A DNA stretch of 64,000 nucleotides from Taibaiella lutea (GTDB lineage Bacteria; Bacteroidota; Bacteroidia; Chitinophagales; Chitinophagaceae), in NCBI RefSeq assembly GCF_008629695.1, contig NZ_VWSH01000001.1:89990-153989 (forward strand), written 5' to 3'. The position numbers were made by a program, and so were the translations under genes. Shown here piece by piece: positions 18,720 through 27,882 of this stretch; positions within the stretch are counted from its first letter, which is position 1; the number at the start of each line of letters is the position of its first letter. The notes under the pieces are model-generated. The model saw only the letters and a program-made list of their open reading frames with translations, was not told the DNA's origin and did not search any database.

Positions 18720-19709
18720 ATGAAACATATCACATTATTATACCCGGAAGGGCAATGCAACCTGAGCACAGTAGCCTGCATCATAGGTACAGTAGAAATA
18801 TTTGCAAGAGCCGGCGACTATTGGAAACAACAAGGAAATAAGCATAAATACAAGGTTGTTGTAGCTTCTACAGCACCCAAAGAAACTTACATTGGCAACC
18901 TTGTGTCATTAAAGCCGGACGTTTACATAAGCGAAATAGCCAGAACCGATCTAATTATTATACCTTCTGCAATGCCAGGGAACCCTACAACGGATAGCCA
19001 GGCAATGATCGACTGGATAAGCAGGCAACATAAAGCAGGTGCGGAAATAGCCAGTATGTGCTCAGGCGCATTTATACTCGCGGCTACAGGCATTATGGAC
19101 GGCAGGAGCTGCTCGACACATTGGTCTTACGCAGACAAATTTAAAGAAACATATCCCGATGTACACCTCCATTCCGATAAGCTGATCACTGATGAAAGGG
19201 GAGTTTACACCAATGGTGGCGCTTACTCATTTCTAAACCTGGTCATTTACCTCGTTGAAAAGTATTATGACCGGCAGACGGCCATATTTTGTTCCAAGAT
19301 ATTTCAGATAGAACTGGACAGGAACAGCCAATCGGCATTTGCTATATTCAGCGGACAAAAGCAGCACGGTGATGATATGGTGCAAAAAGCCCAGGACTAT
19401 ATAGAACAAAACATCGATGAAAAATTCTCTATAGAAAGCCTTTCCTCAAGATTTGCAGTTGGTCGGAGGAATTTCGACAGGCGATTTATCAGGGCTACAG
19501 GCAACACCCCGGTTGAATATGCGCAAAGGGTTAAAATGGAATCAGCAAAGAAGGCATTGGAAAGCACCCGGAAGACGGTTAATGAAGTAATGTATGAAGT
19601 AGGCTACTCGGATGTAAAGGCTTTCAGAGAAGTGTTTCGCAAAGTTACAGGACTGTCGCCTTTGGAGTATAAGAACAAATACAATAAGGAAGCCAGAGCC
19701 GGTTATTGA
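18720..19709 (+). CDS. GlxA-family transcription regulator (DJ-1/PfpI + AraC HTH)
   Basis: 329 residues. Residues 1-190 are a DJ-1/PfpI-like domain with the elbow MCSGAFILAATG (Cys about 118) and a following GRSCSTHWSYADKF typical for GlxA-type regulators. Residues about 225-320 are a double AraC helix-turn-helix (IDEKFSIESLSSRFAVGRRNFDRRF...VNEVMYEVGYSDVKAFREVFRKVTGLSPLEYKNKY). The DJ-1 part probably senses a small metabolite. It is divergent from and 162 bp away from the PEP-mutase/DinB/SRPBCC operon, its likely target. Confidence 0.9.
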   Translation: MKHITLLYPEGQCNLSTVACIIGTVEIFARAGDYWKQQGNKHKYKVVVASTAPKETYIGNLVSLKPDVYISEIARTDLIIIPSAMPGNPTTDSQAMIDWISRQHKAGAEIASMCSGAFILAATGIMDGRSCSTHWSYADKFKETYPDVHLHSDKLITDERGVYTNGGAYSFLNLVIYLVEKYYDRQTAIFCSKIFQIELDRNSQSAFAIFSGQKQHGDDMVQKAQDYIEQNIDEKFSIESLSSRFAVGRRNFDRRFIRATGNTPVEYAQRVKMESAKKALESTRKTVNEVMYEVGYSDVKAFREVFRKVTGLSPLEYKNKYNKEARAGY

Positions 19710-20294
19710 TGATTCCAATAGAGCATTTTTTGCAGCTTGCGAGTTAGAAAAAAATATCGTCTCTGAGTGAAAAGAATGAAATGGTTTTTCAAAAGCCGTA
19801 GATAACTGGCAATTATCTGCCTGTCAGGCATTCATTACGGTAAATTCTATAAAATAAAACAACTTATATTTTACACTACTATGTGTAAAAACAATTTTTG
19901 AAGAAAATAAAGGAAACTATACAAATAACAGATCGTCTTTTCAGTGATTTCGCTGGAATTATATTTTTATACTAAAATGCGCGTTTTTAGCGTAATTAAG
20001 CAGGTTTTAAAAAATAGGTAACTGATATGGTAACCATTTTCTTTGACTTGTTTTGATTTAATTTAAAGAGCAATTGTCTATCTAAAGATACAGATATTTG
20101 AAATTATACGAAATAAAAACTACTATTTTTTTATATTTTTCCCGTTATGTAGTAGGAACTGTAGTAAATTTCAATACTTAATCCGTGATCAAAAATGCAC
20201 TGAAATGGCCATGGATTAACTCCCGAGACCGGGTTGAACTCGCGGGTGCATTTTATTTTAATGGCCCCGCCAATTTCGGCAAAGGAGGTTTTAA
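19710..20294. other. Intergenic with GGTAACC motif and structured leader
   Basis: GGTAAC at 20017-20022 and GGTAACC at 20029-20035 are followed by ATTTTCTTTGAC, like the motif at 13320. At 20192-20254 a 9-bp outer stem (20192-20200 with 20246-20254) encloses a GC-rich inner stem and is followed by a T-rich tract: a terminator or leader RNA just before the strong ribosome site at 20281. Confidence 0.5.
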
Positions 20295-20666
20295 ATGTTT
20301 ATAAAAGAACTGGAGGATTTTTCCGATATTCAATTAGGTAATGTTTTCCGCGCCCGCCTTGGAATGTTTATCTGTAAAAAATACCTCACAACTTTCCTTC
20401 ATTATCTTGAAGAAGCATTTATACGCAACTGGAAGAGAAAAGCATCTAAAAAGCAATGCAGGATGTTATTGTTTTCCCAATATGACAGGAATTATTTGGC
20501 TGTTAATTTCATTAAAATACTTTCACCTTTCATGATGATAGGATTTATAGGGGCTGGTGTATTCTTACATCGGTCTTTTTGTTTCATGAATACTTACTTG
20601 TCGGATAGGTTGTAATAACATTAAAATAATCGAATTAAAATTCCGTTTACTACCTCAGCCTACTAC
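20149..20666. repeat. Inverted repeats flanking a small ORF (MITE-like)
   Basis: The arms 20149-20169 and 20646-20666 match as inverted repeats: GTAGTAGG, a 4-5 base spacer, then GTAGTAAA. They bracket the structured leader and the small frame at 20295-20615. No transposase and no clear target duplication are seen. Confidence 0.4.
20295..20615 (+). CDS. Small unknown protein with strong ribosome site
   Basis: 106 residues. The ATG is preceded at 6 bp by AAAGGAGG, a near-perfect Shine-Dalgarno site, which is unusual in this phylum and is the main argument for translation. The N-terminal half is charged; residues about 74-92 form one hydrophobic helix. An overlapping frame at 20341-20535 is open too, so a frameshift or noncoding explanation remains possible. 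It lies within the inverted repeats at 20149-20666. No family recognised. Confidence 0.35.
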   Translation: MFIKELEDFSDIQLGNVFRARLGMFICKKYLTTFLHYLEEAFIRNWKRKASKKQCRMLLFSQYDRNYLAVNFIKILSPFMMIGFIGAGVFLHRSFCFMNTYLSDRL

Positions 20667-20780
20667 CGAAAATTGTATTGGGAAATAAAATAAATACCTT
20701 TTGGTGATTTAATTATCCTGACTGTGTTTTATCTAAAAAAATTTTGACAGCAGGCTAAAAATAATTTATCCTATTACAAC

Positions 20781-22274
20781 CTAACAAGGCAATGTAAACC
20801 AGAAAGTGCTGCCTTTTCCATGTATGCTTTCCACCCATATATTTCCTTTGTGTCGTGTAACAATTTCGTAACACAGGTATAACCCTATTCCAAGTCCAGC
20901 GGCTTGAATATTATTGTCATCAACGCGGTAGTATCTTGAAAAAATGCTATCAAGATCCCCTTTGGCAATACCTATGCCGAAATCTTTGATACCTATCTTT
21001 ACCTTGTCGGTTTCCAGATCTAAATACACCTCTATATGGTTAGTTCCGGGAGAATAACGTATAGCATTGGTTAGCAGGTTGACCAGCACCTGCTCTATTC
21101 GGTGCGCGTCTCCCTTGATTTTATACTCCCCGACAGATGAGTGCAGTGTAACCCTATAACTATCATTGGCGTGGGAAATAAGGTCAACAGCATCGGCAAC
21201 AACTTCGCAAATATTAAAATCCTCATTTGCAAAACGTAATTTGCCGGCCTCTATCCTAGAAACATCGAGCAAGTCTTCTACAAGTGAGCTGAGCCTTGTA
21301 ACCTGCTGAAGGCACTTCAGCACAAACATCTTGTTGCGTCCCTCCGTAATTTGCTGAGCAAGGATCTGAAGGTATCCGTTAATGCTGGTAAGCGGTGTTT
21401 TCAATTCATGGCTTGCCAGGCCGATGAACTCATCCTTCTGTGCATTGAGTTTCTTTAACTGTCCGTAAAGCCTTTCCGTTTCCTGTTGTAAAGCCTGCTC
21501 TGCGCTGATGTCGCGCGCAATCTTAGATGCACCAATTATCTTACCCCTGTCGTCGACAATAGGGGAGACGGATAGGGATATAGGGATCAGCATGCCGTTT
21601 TTAGCCCTCCGCAAGGTCTGGAAATGGTCTATCTTATTGCCTTTGCTGACTTCGTTGATAATATAAGCCTCCTCCTCTATACGGTCGGACGGAATAATCA
21701 AAGATATATGTTGTCCCACGGCTTCGGTTTCGGTATAGCCAAACATCTTTACCGCAGCAGGATTCCAACTTGTAATTATGCCTTCCAGTGTTTTGCTGAG
21801 TATAGCATCATCTGACGTATTGATAATAGCTGCGAGCACGCCCTCTTTCTCTACTGCTTTTATCCGGTCAGTAAGATCCCTTACAATCTTGGAAGCCCCT
21901 ATAATCAGGCCTTTATTACTTAAAATAGGGGAAATACTGACAGAAATTGGTATCATTCGGCCATCTCTGGCCATGCGTATTGTTTCAAAATGGCTAATCC
22001 TTTCCCCTCTGGAAATGCCGTTTATTATCATTTCTTCCTCGCCTATGCGGTCCGGGGGAATAATAAGGGAAATATGTTTCCCAACAGCTTCTTTTTCCGG
22101 ATACCCGAAAAGCCGCTCCGCTGCAGGGTTCCAGCTCGTAATGATTCCTTTAAGTGTCTTGCTGATAATAGCATCATCAGAAGTGGCTACAATAGCTGAC
22201 AGCATTGCCTGCTTTTCTTCTGCGGGACTTAAATCTTCCGTTTTTGCCTGTATTGATCCCGCGTCATTTTTCAT
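20781..22274 (-). CDS. Histidine kinase with tandem PAS domains
   Basis: 497 residues, no membrane segment, so a cytosolic sensor. Two PAS domains (about 25-140 and 145-260) are close copies of each other (SDDAI[IL]SKTL[KE]GIITSWNPAA in both), a recent internal duplication. The HisKA phospho-acceptor is H289 in ASHELKTP. The ATPase domain shows the N-box (NLLTNAIRYSP, about 399-409), G1 as DFGIG (431-435) and G2 GLGIGLY (460-466). It is divergent from the lone receiver at 22454, its probable phosphorylation partner. A cofactor in the PAS domains cannot be inferred. Confidence 0.93.
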   Translation of the reverse strand: MKNDAGSIQAKTEDLSPAEEKQAMLSAIVATSDDAIISKTLKGIITSWNPAAERLFGYPEKEAVGKHISLIIPPDRIGEEEMIINGISRGERISHFETIRMARDGRMIPISVSISPILSNKGLIIGASKIVRDLTDRIKAVEKEGVLAAIINTSDDAILSKTLEGIITSWNPAAVKMFGYTETEAVGQHISLIIPSDRIEEEAYIINEVSKGNKIDHFQTLRRAKNGMLIPISLSVSPIVDDRGKIIGASKIARDISAEQALQQETERLYGQLKKLNAQKDEFIGLASHELKTPLTSINGYLQILAQQITEGRNKMFVLKCLQQVTRLSSLVEDLLDVSRIEAGKLRFANEDFNICEVVADAVDLISHANDSYRVTLHSSVGEYKIKGDAHRIEQVLVNLLTNAIRYSPGTNHIEVYLDLETDKVKIGIKDFGIGIAKGDLDSIFSRYYRVDDNNIQAAGLGIGLYLCYEIVTRHKGNIWVESIHGKGSTFWFTLPC

Positions 22275-22453
22275 TGAACGAAGTTAATTATTTCTAATCC
22301 CAAAATATATTTCAACAGTCGGACAGTGTTATTGTTATCCTAATTAAGTTTTGAAAATAATGCGATATAAAGTTAAGGTAACCTTATGGGACTTTATTTG
22401 TTGTTGTCCTAAATGGTTTCATTTTTTTAAGTAATGGATTCATTTCCTAAACT

Positions 22454-22822
22454 ATGAACAACAAAATATTAGTACTCGATGACGACCAGGATATTTTAAA
22501 TATAATTTCATTTATTCTTATGAATAAGGGCTACCGTGTACTTACACTTAATAATGGAAAGGAAATTTTCAAAACAATTAAACAGTTCCATCCTGATCTT
22601 GTGCTGATGGACATAATGCTGGGAACGATGGATGGACGTATTATTTGCCGGGACATTAAAAATACATCCGGCTTGGAGAATTTACCTGTAATACTGATAT
22701 CGGCGTCACACGATTTAGCGCATTGCCTTCACCAGAAAGGTGCCCCCAACGATTTTATAGCTAAGCCTTTTGATATTGGCAATCTGATTAAGAAAGTAGG
22801 ACAGCATTCAGGAATGGCTTAG
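22454..22822 (+). CDS. Single-domain response regulator
   Basis: 122 residues, receiver only. Acidic pocket D9-D10-D11, phospho-acceptor D53 in LVLMDIMLG, switch Ser in LISAS, and Lys in AKPFD. No output domain, so it acts by protein contact or as a phosphate relay. It is divergent from the double-PAS kinase (179 bp between starts). Confidence 0.92.
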   Translation: MNNKILVLDDDQDILNIISFILMNKGYRVLTLNNGKEIFKTIKQFHPDLVLMDIMLGTMDGRIICRDIKNTSGLENLPVILISASHDLAHCLHQKGAPNDFIAKPFDIGNLIKKVGQHSGMA

Positions 22823-23076
22823 ACCTGCATAGAACAGCGTTTTACTCTTAGACCCCACAGTAAATGGAAAAGATAATGGTAAAATAATAGTACAAGAAAA
22901 ACTCATTAGATTATTCATAGGATAAGCTTACGTTCACACATTAATTGTATTAGGATTTATAATGACGCTTATAGGTCGGACTGTGCATTAACTACTTCAC
23001 ACTTTTCTGTTAGAAACAACTAAATAATGAAATCATATTTAATTGTGATTATGTTTTGCTCCATATTAATATAAAA

Positions 23077-23235
23077 ATGAAAAAGAATAACCCTCCTGAT
23101 TTAATATCCAAAAGCTCACCGAAGGAATTTAATGTGGCAAGAATGCCAGGAGATGGCAGTTCATACAAAAATTACGCTGTTAATATTGGAGAACATAACT
23201 TAAACTTAAGAAAAAATGGCAATTACATGCCATAA
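23077..23235 (+). CDS. Small unknown protein, short paralogue of 15247-15483
   Basis: 52 residues from ATG 23077 to TAA 23233. It shares FNVARMPGDGSSYKNYAVNIGE and RKNGNYM with the 78-residue gene at 15247-15483, but stops directly after the core and lacks the Cys/His tail. About half the core residues are identical while the DNA has diverged widely, so both have been under selection as protein. It may be a truncated copy. Function unknown. Confidence 0.55.
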   Translation: MKKNNPPDLISKSSPKEFNVARMPGDGSSYKNYAVNIGEHNLNLRKNGNYMP

Positions 23236-23711
23236 TTAATAAAAAGAGCATAACCTCGCCCCCGCAAATCTTACCCGTCATAATTCTCCTCATGGTGTTC
23301 CTATCAGTCATTTATAATGAGGTGTGAAGGTGGGTTTAATAAGCTCCGGTATCTGATATGGATATCGGCTATTTAACTGGCAATTCTTATACATTACCTA
23401 TGCTCCCTATTAATTGACCTGCCATCAACAGTATGGTTTCAGGAGGCTTCACGTTCTATAAAATCTTATATATATATAGTTGAGTAGTGCTCTATAATTA
23501 CTGTTTGAGAGAAATAAAAGCAATAACTAAAAATTACTAAACCCTTTACAATACTAGCTATTAACAATATTTTCTGTTTGATTTCCAAACTTAAAAGATT
23601 GCAAGCCGTTAAAAGCATCTTTAGGAAAGTGAAATTTCCACAAGAATTAGAATCGAAAATAAAATTTTCCGCAAGCAATGAAGCGGTTATATTAAATGCA
23701 CCGAAATTCAT
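23236..23711. other. Intergenic, 476 bp
   Basis: No supported gene. A leftward frame at 23466-23732 is Phe/Ile/Leu-rich, overlaps the next gene start, and reads like AT-rich noncoding DNA. Confidence 0.4.
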
Positions 23712-23960
23712 ATGTATATACCTGTGAAGCAACCATCAATTAAAGGACTTGCCAGATTATTGAATATCACAACAGAAGAATGCAAAAAATTAAAACACGC
23801 ACCTATGATAGAACAGAGAAACAATATGGGGGTTATTACAGGCTATTTCATACATATAAGTCCAAATAACGACGCGGCATTATTATCAAAGATAATCATT
23901 GTTAAAAGCAATTTTATTTGGTTCAGCGTAAAACAGATTGCAAGTATTGCGAAAATATAA
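23712..23960 (+). CDS. Small protein of unknown function
   Basis: 82 residues, ATG start. The N-terminal half (IKGLARLLNITTEECKKLKHAP) looks like a short helical module, then a strand-rich part (VITGYFIHISPNNDAALLSKII). The layout recalls short Bacteroidota proteins with a LNITxEE motif and a GYxIxxSP-type strand, but I cannot name the family. Isolated in a gene-poor area. Confidence 0.4.
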   Translation: MYIPVKQPSIKGLARLLNITTEECKKLKHAPMIEQRNNMGVITGYFIHISPNNDAALLSKIIIVKSNFIWFSVKQIASIAKI

Positions 23961-24548
23961 TATTGTAAATTCTTTATCTATAGAACATACCGGACATTAA
24001 TACTGAGAACTCAAAGTTGAGGATGTGGTAATAACCTTTAGTAGCAAAGTCACTCAATAAAGTAAAACCAATAACTATTTGGTTAATTATGAAACCATTA
24101 ATCCGCTCTGCATGAAGTAAAATTGCTTCTAGAAATTTCGTATCGCTTATACACTGGTCTTTTATTTGGTTGATGAGACTTATTTAAGCGATGCTATCAA
24201 GAACGCACCATTCTGCCGAATCTTAACCTTTGTAAGTAGCAATAATCTATAGGACGGTCTGCTCATAATTGACTTGCCGTTAAATCGAAAAGATAGTCGT
24301 GAGATACAACTATAAGGAAAGCTTATGAGAAGTACCAAATCAATAAGTCTATTTTTATATAACTATCTTGATTTAGATTCAGATTGCACATCCTTTGGTC
24401 GGGATGTGCTTTATTATATTATCTCACATACCTTAATAAGGAACTTGCTTTTAAATCAAATGATATTGTGGAGTTTGATTAAAGGGCGCCAATTATAGCG
24501 CCCTTTTCATTTAATAAATGCCGAACAAATTCGCATTTAATCTACTAA
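23961..24548. other. Intergenic with two terminator hairpins
   Basis: One hairpin at 24386-24409 (8-bp stem, then TTTA) and one at 24481-24506 (9-bp GC-rich stem, then T-rich) are the only clear structures. The second lies just past the end of the leftward gene at 24549 and probably terminates it. No gene upstream for the first one, which leaves room for a small RNA. Confidence 0.5.
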
Positions 24549-24782
24549 CTAACTTTCTTTAAACTCTTGATATTGCAGCTTCATTCTAGTTATCAGCTTA
24601 TTGCTTTCATTAATGATACTCCTATTTTTTGCTAGCAATTCTTTCAAACCACCATCGGGGACCTTTGAGAACAGCTTAAGTTGTGTTTTGTCCCTATCCC
24701 ACATTCTCAATAAATTATTTCTGTACAGCACTAATCTTTTCGCTTCTATCATTAATCGAAGGTAGAGATAATAATTCATCAT
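24549..24782 (-). CDS. Small helical protein with conserved upstream palindrome
   Basis: 77 residues from MMNYYLYL (an upstream start at 24824 is unlikely because the shared start MMNYYL also begins the decayed copy at 35152). Almost entirely predicted helix with heptad-like charge pattern (IEAKRLVLYRNNLLRMWDRDKTQLKLF...LLAKNRSIINESNKLITRMKLQYQEF), no membrane segment. The upstream 70 bp are conserved with the second locus and contain two nested palindromes. Function unknown; probably a small regulatory or adaptor protein. Confidence 0.6.
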   Translation of the reverse strand: MMNYYLYLRLMIEAKRLVLYRNNLLRMWDRDKTQLKLFSKVPDGGLKELLAKNRSIINESNKLITRMKLQYQEFKES

Positions 24783-24828
24783 AATCGAACAAAAAAAGTG
24801 AAACATACCGGGCGGCATGCTCACTAAT

Positions 24829-24860
24829 TCACTAAGTGATTATAATGTAGGTATAATCAC
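24829..24860 (-). promoter_or_regulatory. Nested palindromes upstream of the helical protein
   Basis: TCACTAAGTGA (24829-24839) overlaps GTGATTATA/TATAATCAC (24836-24844 and 24852-24860, 7-base spacer). It lies 47-78 bp before the start codon. The same second palindrome is kept at 35202-35226 ahead of the decayed paralogue. Operator or promoter is likely; the regulator is unknown. Confidence 0.6.
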
Positions 24861-25060
24861 TAACCATCTTAATTACCTAGCATATTGTTTATAATTCAAA
24901 AAAATTGATATTCACTGTTCTAGCTATGTCTAATCCAGACGATTTAATGGATACGCAGGTCGACGGAATTTGAAATATATTACCTAAGGAACCTGAAATA
25001 TAAGATTAATTCATTTGTGGTTTTTTTAACTCTATTTGTGTTACCTTTAATACTCATGAG

Positions 25061-25943
25061 TTCAGTAAAGTAATTCTTCCTGCTCCGATTTATCCCAGCG
25101 AGCTTTTATAATCAGTTTCCTGCATTCCATTTTTTATCCTAAATTTCTTATTTTGATTATTCTCATTTTTTTTGTGGGGCTGTGGTATTTTTCCCTGTTT
25201 TCACAAACATTTTTCCAGCACAGATATGCCGCACACGGCGCGTTCAAAATGAACACGTTCTGGGAACGCTTCTTTTTCCTTTTTGCCTATATTACGCAAG
25301 GCTCCTCCTATATGAGTCCGCGTGCCTATGCAATAATGCATCGTATGCATCATGCTTACACAGACACAGATAAAGATCCCCATTCACCTTCTTTTTCAAG
25401 TAATGTATTCAGCATGATGTGGCATACAAAAACCATCTTTGAAGGAATTGAAAAAGGATCTATACCCATTGAAGACAGGTTCACAAAAAACTTGCCGGAG
25501 TGAAAGGGTTTTGAAAAATGGGCTGATTCCATATGGTCAAAACTCTTATGGGTGCTGCTCTATGTAGTCTTCTTCATTTTGTTTGCAAACAGCTTTTGGT
25601 GGTATCTGTTACTGCCTGTTATTATTCTTATGGGCCCGTTTCACGGAGTGCTAATAAACTGGTTTGCACATAAATACGGTTACCGCAACTTTGGCTTGAA
25701 GAACACTTCGCAGAACCTTATTTCAATTGATATATTTATGCTTGGTGAATCCTACCATAATAATCATCACAAACACCCTTCATCAATCAATTTCGGTAAT
25801 AGATGGCATGAAATCGACCCGATATATCATGTTATCCTTTTCCTGAAACGGTTGGGTATTGTTCGGATAGCCACGCCTGCTTACACTATTGTGCGTAAGG
25901 ACGATTATAGCCAATAAACTAACCGGATTGATTAGTCCTCTAT
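25061..25943. repeat. Direct repeat, copy B (desaturase and flanks)
   Basis: Second copy of the segment at 1-883, same orientation, with about 14 substitutions and no indels. Similarity ends at 25943. Confidence 0.95.
25153..25917 (+). pseudogene. Desaturase copy with nonsense codon
   Basis: Same gene as 93-857 but codon 117, TGG (Trp) in copy A, is TGA at 25501-25503; the next codon is also changed (Thr to Lys). The stop follows two of the three histidine boxes, so the N-terminal product cannot be active. The rest is intact up to the shared stop at 25917, with further mild changes near the C-terminus (Thr to Ala, Glu to Asp, Asn to Ser). A recently inactivated duplicate. Confidence 0.92.
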
Positions 25944-26513
25944 TTTCAGGGAAGCTTAGGCAACAGATGTCTGTAACCAAATATCTGTTAAGATACGTTA
26001 TTATATATCTATGGATAATCCATCCTGAACCCTCAAGGGAGTTATCGAACCAAATCCTTAAATACTTCGCCGCAATCGACGATTTTGCTAATCAAATGGC
26101 GATTTGTTTGCTATTCAAAAAAATATTGAGGCAAGTGAAAGCCGGAAGGTGTTCCTTTTTTTATTTAATAACCTTCACTTTATTTAAAATGACAATTGTC
26201 AAAGAGTTAAGGTATAAAATGACAAACAGTTAGGTATAGCGATCTGCAGATAAGCAATCGGGTTAGTATTAATCTTGTGATATGCTATAGTCAACTGAAC
26301 GGTTTATGATGAAGGTGTAGCTCTGCCATTGTAATAATCATTCAAGGATTAGGCGCAAGATAATAGCAAGTACGACAGATCCTTTTAATATTAATGACGA
26401 CAATGATTTTGAACACTAATAGATGTCATTGTTTCCGGCACTCGCCGAGCATAAATTTGTAGTTTAAACAAAACGAGCAGATACAATTGTATCTAATAGG
26501 TTAAAAGAAATTT
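25944..26513. other. Intergenic, 570 bp
   Basis: A frame from 25889 to 26233 starts inside the desaturase copy, has no recognisable protein pattern, and is not called. Nothing else is visible. Confidence 0.4.
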
Positions 26514-26888
26514 ATGCACTTAAAGAAACCTTTCCTGATTTGCAACACCGACCATTACCAACTAAGCGATGCAAATATTAACCTGACTCAACAGCCTGCA
26601 ATGGTTATAATGCGGGATCTCAAAAATCAATATGAATTGCAGGTATTTTTAGGTGCAATAAATATAAATGAGATATTGATTTACAGGGAAAACGAATCTA
26701 TTAAAATTTATAAAAATGACAGCAACTCTAAAATATGTAGTAATACACTATTGTATCATTTTTATATGCCTTCTAATGTAAACACAGATGCTCTAAAGGT
26801 AAAAAGGTCACAATTTGGAATCTGTGTGATATTGCCTAAAACCCAGAGCACACACCCATCCGTTGTCCGGCTATTGCCAATTGAGTGA
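26514..26888 (+). CDS. Hsp20-like (alpha-crystallin) diverged small protein
   Basis: 124 residues. Spacing and key residues fit a diverged alpha-crystallin domain: AMVIMRDLKNQYELQVFLGAININEILIYRENESIKIY (usual: P-x-x-I-x-E-x-x-x-x-Y-x-L-x-V-x-x-P-G-x-x-x-x-D-I) and FYMPSNVNTDALKVKRSQFGICVILPK (usual: F-x-L-P-x-x-V-x-x-x-x-I-x-A-x-x-x-N-G-V-L-x-I-x-x-P-K). The first Pro-Gly is missing. If right, it is a small heat-shock-type chaperone or a derivative; similarity is weak. ATG start, no signal peptide. Confidence 0.45.
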   Translation: MHLKKPFLICNTDHYQLSDANINLTQQPAMVIMRDLKNQYELQVFLGAININEILIYRENESIKIYKNDSNSKICSNTLLYHFYMPSNVNTDALKVKRSQFGICVILPKTQSTHPSVVRLLPIE

Positions 26889-26966
26889 TAGATTAATGTG
26901 GCCAATAGTCGTTTGCCGAAAAAGTAAAGTAAGTAATAATAGGTTTCACAAATATCAAATAAAATC

Positions 26967-27062
26967 ATGGGAGTAGCCTATTTAATAGTTGCCATAGGTA
27001 TAATTGGATTCATTTCCATCATTACATTTTTAATAGGAAAGGCAAAATTCCGGCAGTGGTAG
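26967..27062 (+). CDS. 31-residue single-helix membrane protein
   Basis: MGVAYLIVAIGIIGFISIITF followed by LIGKAKFRQW: one hydrophobic helix and a basic C-terminal end, the typical plan of a membrane miniprotein. It lies 78 bp after the Hsp20-like gene and before a strong terminator at 27178, so the two may form one transcript. The initiation codon sits in an ATCATGGGAGT motif that recurs at 27263. Confidence 0.35.
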   Translation: MGVAYLIVAIGIIGFISIITFLIGKAKFRQW

Positions 27063-27177
27063 CTATGCCTTTTTATTTTGGTTCTTTGATCCTATGTATA
27101 AAATAATATTTACTTAGGTTGTAGGTTTTAATTCTGGATTGGAATTATCAAGGTTTAGTGTATCTGATGTTACAGAC

Positions 27178-27212
27178 ATAATAGGGAGGCATAGATGCCT
27201 CCCTATTATTGT
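27178..27212 (+). terminator. Strong terminator
   Basis: A perfect 15-bp stem (27178-27192 with 27195-27209) with a tight turn, followed by TGTTTT. Ends the rightward transcript of 26514/26967. Confidence 0.8.
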
Positions 27213-27226
27213 TTTAGAAAAAACGG

Positions 27227-27273
27227 ACTCCCATGATGCCATGCTGATTAAAATCAGATAGTATCATGGGAGT
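27227..27273. repeat. Inverted repeat ACTCCCATGAT / ATCATGGGAGT
   Basis: 11-bp perfect arms (27227-27237 and 27263-27273) around a 25-base spacer that itself holds a 6-bp stem (27244-27249 with 27252-27257). A third copy of the right arm lies at 26964-26974, covering the start codon of the miniprotein. Confidence 0.6.
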
Positions 27274-27384
27274 AAAATTACAAGTCCTTGCTCTTCTAAT
27301 GGTTTATTGTCATTGCATGGTGAGGCCATTCATTGTTTAGAGGGTTTCTTAGTGATTCAAACAAATTGTTTTGCATCAAGTTCA

Positions 27385-27843
27385 CTAATCCTTAAAAGGA
27401 TAACCCGGAATCAAAGCAAGTTGGGATTGCTGGCTTATAATTTCGTTTTTCAAATCTGCAATTTCCCTTGTCAAATCACTTGCATCATCACTTGCATCAG
27501 TTACCTTATTGGAATCATGCTTCGCATCGCTTGCTGATTTTTTTGCATCTTTTGCGTTCTTCTTATTGCTCACATTTTCTGAAAGTTTATCTGCCGCGGC
27601 CACATTTTGATTTGCTGAACTCTGGGCTTTTAATATTGTGGATTGGGAATTCTTGGTCTCCTGAACTAATTTTCCTTCAAGTTCATATAGCTTGATCTTA
27701 TTCTCATTGATTTTTTTACTGATCTTCAATGCATCGCTCTGATTGTTGAGCATCTTAACGTATTCCGGATTAGACCCTTGGGCAGTTGCTGAAACTACTG
27801 AAATCATAATCAAGGCCATGATGGGAAATATCCTGTTTTTCAT
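27385..27843 (-). CDS. Exported coiled-coil protein
   Basis: 152 residues with a signal peptide (MKNRIFPIMALIMISVVSATAQ). The mature part is a long Lys/Ala/Asp/Ser-rich coiled coil (KISKKINENKIKLYELEGKLVQETKNSQ..., then a segment rich in SDAK repeats) ending with a short hydrophobic tail ALIPGYPF. Probably periplasmic and elongated, possibly spanning toward the outer membrane. Last gene of the operon starting at 30936, 39 bp after the barrel gene. Confidence 0.7.
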   Translation of the reverse strand: MKNRIFPIMALIMISVVSATAQGSNPEYVKMLNNQSDALKISKKINENKIKLYELEGKLVQETKNSQSTILKAQSSANQNVAAADKLSENVSNKKNAKDAKKSASDAKHDSNKVTDASDDASDLTREIADLKNEIISQQSQLALIPGYPFKD

Positions 27844-27882
27844 ATACTTTGTTTTATTAAAAATTAAAAATAGAAATGGTGA

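Noticed and set aside
23466-23732. 88-residue leftward frame.
   Set aside because: Composition of AT-rich noncoding DNA and overlap with the start of 23712.
10908-25503. Two conserved Trp codons replaced by TGA (GH16 gene and desaturase copy B) might mean TGA is read as Trp.
   Set aside because: Intact genes use TGG for Trp and several end in TGA (14250, 49255, GlxA-like regulator). Two independent G-to-A nonsense changes are the simpler reading.
25889-26233. 114-residue frame overlapping the desaturase copy end.
   Set aside because: Starts inside the other gene in another frame and has no recognisable pattern.
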